Source: Methanobacteriota archaeon
Lineage (GTDB): Archaea > Thermoplasmatota > Thermoplasmata > Methanomassiliicoccales > Methanomethylophilaceae
Reading direction: 5' to 3'
Length of the DNA stretch: 6,881 nucleotides
NCBI GenBank assembly: GCA_029574055.1
Contig: JAKQBQ010000058.1
Location: forward strand, 1-6,881
Under the pieces are notes generated by a model. That model made no database searches. It worked only from the letters and a program-made list of their open reading frames with translations, and was not told the DNA's origin. A program made the position numbers and the translations under genes. Shown here one piece after another: positions 5,053 to 6,881 of the stretch (positions are counted from its first letter, which is position 1; each line of letters opens with the position of its first letter).

Positions 5053-6514
5053 GAGTGGCAGCTCAAGCAATAATAGCGGTAGCCTCCAAAGAGGCTTTTT
5101 CAGGCGCATGCTCGGTCAGGAACAGGGCAGCGACGCCAAGAAGACTGAGATCAAGCAGAGACACCCCGGATTCGTTGTTTCCAACGAGACCCCGGTAATG
5201 CCCGGAAGGCAGGTCAGACAGCAGGAAGTGATAATCTCTCCCGCAGTCAAACAGCTGAACAAGGACGGGTACATAGTATACAACACCCCAGAGAAGCAGG
5301 ATGTGTACATCACGATCCAGCCGGATTCGGCATTCTTCGACGACGAAGAGCCGGTGATGGTGAAGATGGCAGGAGGCAGTTTCGTAAGCGGGAACAGGCA
5401 GCCTGCTGCGGCGGCCATGCCGATGAGGGTCGAAGCCGAGCCGGAGCACGTAGAATACGTCCAGCCGGCCGACATATTCTGCAACGCATGCAGGAGAGAG
5501 GAGTACGGCGAGATAGATTTCAACGAGATAATCATCAAAGAGAACGGCTCCTTCGAAGCGGAGATCGAAGAGTCCCCGGAACTGTTCAAACCCTCCTACG
5601 AGGAGAAGTACGAAACGGCGATCGAGGATTCATTCAACGGAATGGCAATACCGGAGGCGGCGGTGACAGCGTCCGAGAGCGTGGAGATAGGCGACCTTAC
5701 ACCAATGGTCGGATACAGATCGGAGCCTGAATATGAGGTCGAGGACATCTACGATCACAAGGATCCCGGGGCCGCGTCTGACTATGTAGAGATACATGTG
5801 ATACACGACCAGGAACCGGCAGCCGAATACGGATCAGAGACGGAGTACGAGGTAGAGGACATTACGGATCACAAGAGCTCGGATATCGTACTCGAGGAAG
5901 CGGGAACGGATGACATCGAACCAATGGCCGGGTCTGAGGAAGAGCCGGAATACGGGTTCAAAGAGGCATCCGAGGAGAAGGTGCCGGTGACGGAGGTCCC
6001 GGCAGGGCTGTACGTCGATGGCTTCAGGCAGATCGATGCAGCTGAGGCAGATAGCGAGGACGGGAGCTTCTCGTCTTTCATAGAGATGTCCATGGAGGCC
6101 GAAATGGCCGTGACGGCTGAGACGGAGCCGATCGCGGAGCAAATGACCCCTCTGTCGCCGCACGTAGGTTACCTTTGCCTACCCTCCCCGGCAGAAGAGG
6201 TATCGATATGCGACGTCTCACAGGAAGAGGCATCGGAGACGGTAACGGATATGCCGATAGCTTTGGAGGTGTCCGATGAGGTCGCCGACATAATGAAGCT
6301 GACCGTTCCCAGCCTGTGCATGAGCGATGAGCTCATCTCGGAGCTTGCCCAGGAGTGGGAGATCCCGGATGACGGGCTGGAAGCATACGACTGCATATTC
6401 AAGCCGATGATCTCCACCGTCAAAGAGGAGGAAACGCCGATCGCGGCGCCCTCCGAGCCTGAAGAGAAAGAGCTTCCGCTCCTTCTCGACTGGTCGGTCA
6501 ATGCCAGATTCTGA
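5051..6514 (+). CDS. Acidic repeat protein of unknown function (487 aa)
   Basis: I do not recognise this protein. It is rich in Glu and Asp over most of its length and looks largely disordered. No signal peptide or membrane segment is visible. The first 50 residues differ: Ser/Asn/Gly-rich, then basic, with a possible amphipathic stretch LQRGFFRRMLGQ (12-23). Residues about 55-100 (QQEVIISPAVKQLNKDGYIVYNTPEKQDVYITIQPDSAF) alternate like beta strands and may be the one folded part. A lone CxxC lies in FCNACRRE (about 143-146). Degenerate tandem units begin at about 215, 253 and 288; the core is SEPEYEVEDIYDHKD (224-238) and SETEYEVEDITDHKS (262-276). The tail LPLLLDWSVNARF is hydrophobic then basic. 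The GTG start has no clear Shine-Dalgarno; Met20 is an alternative. A cytoplasmic scaffold or a protein-binding or metal-binding tail are guesses only. Confidence 0.8.
   Translation: MSGSSSNNSGSLQRGFFRRMLGQEQGSDAKKTEIKQRHPGFVVSNETPVMPGRQVRQQEVIISPAVKQLNKDGYIVYNTPEKQDVYITIQPDSAFFDDEEPVMVKMAGGSFVSGNRQPAAAAMPMRVEAEPEHVEYVQPADIFCNACRREEYGEIDFNEIIIKENGSFEAEIEESPELFKPSYEEKYETAIEDSFNGMAIPEAAVTASESVEIGDLTPMVGYRSEPEYEVEDIYDHKDPGAASDYVEIHVIHDQEPAAEYGSETEYEVEDITDHKSSDIVLEEAGTDDIEPMAGSEEEPEYGFKEASEEKVPVTEVPAGLYVDGFRQIDAAEADSEDGSFSSFIEMSMEAEMAVTAETEPIAEQMTPLSPHVGYLCLPSPAEEVSICDVSQEEASETVTDMPIALEVSDEVADIMKLTVPSLCMSDELISELAQEWEIPDDGLEAYDCIFKPMISTVKEEETPIAAPSEPEEKELPLLLDWSVNARF
5717..5989 (+). repeat. Degenerate 35-38-residue coding repeats in the acidic protein
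   Basis: Three related blocks start at residues 215 (DLTPMVGYRSEPEYEVED), 253 (DQEPAAEYGSETEYEVED) and 288 (DIEPMAGSEEEPEYGFKE), spaced 38 and 35 residues apart. The first two also share the following I-x-DHK. The DNA copies differ at many third codon positions, so the duplications are old and the amino-acid pattern has been kept. Confidence 0.65.
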
Positions 6515-6540
6515 CGGAACAGCATCAAACCACTTACTCA

Positions 6541-6556
6541 ATTTCTTTTTATTCTG
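6541..6556 (+). terminator. T-rich terminator after the acidic-protein gene
   Basis: ATTTCTTTTTATTCTG begins 27 nt after the stop codon, without a hairpin. Short T-runs like this are the usual archaeal transcription end signal. Confidence 0.45.
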
Positions 6557-6584
6557 TCTAAAAGCGCGTGCCGCGGGACTATTG

Positions 6585-6618
6585 GTTTGTATATAAGAAA
6601 TATATAAATAGCACAAAC
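6585..6618 (+). promoter_or_regulatory. Double TATA element flanked by inverted repeats, promoter of the exported protein
   Basis: Two TATA-like boxes, TATATAAG (6590-6597) and ATATATAAATAG (6600-6611), sit between GTTTGT (6585-6590) and its complement ACAAAC (6613-6618). The second box predicts transcription start near 6630, giving a leader of about 75 nt. The flanking arms could be a binding site that controls access to the TATA boxes. Confidence 0.5.
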
Positions 6619-6653
6619 ACAAATCAAATAACGAAGATCGGAGTATCTCACAA

Positions 6654-6682
6654 CATCAGGCGGATTGCGAATGTCCCTGATG
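6654..6682 (+). promoter_or_regulatory. Leader hairpin before the exported protein gene
   Basis: CATCAGG (6654-6660) and CCTGATG (6676-6682) form a perfect 7-bp stem with a 15-nt loop in the predicted 5' untranslated region, 9 nt before the G-run that acts as ribosome binding site. A six-codon mini reading frame (ATG at 6671, TAA at 6686-6688) overlaps the right arm. The role is unknown; no known riboswitch class was recognised. Confidence 0.4.
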
Positions 6683-6690
6683 GCATAAAA

Positions 6691-6697
6691 AGGGGGG
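6691..6697 (+). promoter_or_regulatory. G-run ribosome binding site deciding the TTG start
   Basis: AGGGGGG lies 8 nt upstream of the TTG at 6706. No in-frame ATG or GTG exists upstream in the leader, so this site and the signal peptide that follows fix the start. Confidence 0.45.
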
Positions 6698-6705
6698 CTG
6701 AAAGA

Positions 6706-6881
6706 TTGAAAATAAGAACGAGTAATAGATTTTTAGCGGTTCTGCTTACATTAACGCTGCTGCTGGCATCAGCGGCAGTCTTTGATATGTCGTCTCAGAT
6801 ATCAGACGCGGCCGAGGGGAATAAGCTGGTGGTCACCACCGGCGGCGACGGCGAATCTCCCGGGAACCTCACGCTGCGCGA
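6706..6881 (+). CDS. Exported adhesin-like protein, N-terminus only
   Basis: Only 58 codons are present before the right edge. The TTG start gives MKIRTSNR, followed by a hydrophobic core LAVLLTLTLLLASAAVF, a clear signal peptide with possible cleavage around ASA (21-23). The mature start KLVVTTGGDGESPGNLTLR resembles the opening of CSLREA-like and right-handed beta-helix surface proteins, which typically read V-T-x-x-x-D-x-x-x-G-x-LTLREAI. Gut-associated methanogens often encode large adhesin-like proteins of this kind. The likely product is therefore a secreted or cell-surface protein, possibly very long, but with so little sequence the family call is tentative. The gene has its own promoter with a double TATA element and a leader of about 75 nt with a hairpin. 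Confidence 0.7.
   Translation, partial: MKIRTSNRFLAVLLTLTLLLASAAVFDMSSQISDAAEGNKLVVTTGGDGESPGNLTLR

Noticed and set aside
5717..5989. Repeats in the acidic gene as a CRISPR or mobile element
   Set aside because: They are in frame, degenerate and conserved at protein level, with no regular DNA repeat or spacer structure.
6654..6702. Possible C/D box guide RNA (TGATG followed by CTGA) before the adhesin-like gene
   Set aside because: Box C lacks the full RTGATGA consensus, no internal D'/C' pair is seen, and the CTGA lies inside the ribosome-binding region of the following gene.
6654..6702. Riboswitch (for example fluoride class) in the same leader
   Set aside because: Only one hairpin is clear and the conserved core of known classes was not found; the gene downstream is a surface protein rather than a typical riboswitch target.

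Overview
The window most likely comes from an archaeon, probably a Thermoplasmatota methanogen of the Methanomassiliicoccales type. This is inferred from gene content and signals, not from a marker gene. The clues are TATA-like boxes about 25 nt upstream of starts with no Shine-Dalgarno sequence (leaderless genes), T-tract terminators, frequent GTG/TTG starts, a NikR nickel sensor, a methanogen-style FecBCD importer, and the start of an exported protein resembling beta-helix adhesins.

Layout, left half (minus strand, read right to left). A ZIP-family metal transporter (3734-4516) is followed by an acetate/succinate transporter of the SatP/YaaH family (3070-3651) with its own promoter and a likely terminator. 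Next comes a three-gene importer for an iron-chelate, cobalamin or similar metal complex: binding protein (1824-2900), FecCD/BtuC permease (658-1782) and ATPase (658 to the left edge, incomplete). Permease and ATPase overlap by one base.

Layout, right half (plus strand). nikR (4608-4991) is divergent from the ZIP gene across a short AT-rich region that carries a perfect 15-bp palindrome. After it comes a 487-residue, very acidic, repeat-bearing protein of unknown function (5051-6514). A 9-bp inverted repeat runs into its start codon. After a spacer of about 190 bp with two TATA-like boxes and a leader hairpin, an exported adhesin-like protein begins at a TTG codon (6706) and runs off the right edge.

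How it may work together (inference): NikR is the only regulator here and shares a promoter region with a metal transporter; a related TTANTAA motif lies in the promoter of the FecB-like gene. A small nickel/metal uptake island under NikR control is a reasonable hypothesis. Methanogens need nickel for F430 and hydrogenase, and cobalt or cobalamin for methyl transfer. The acidic protein and the adhesin-like protein are not obviously part of this. No RNA genes, insertion sequences or CRISPR arrays were seen. The least explained items are the acidic repeat protein and the inverted repeat over its start.
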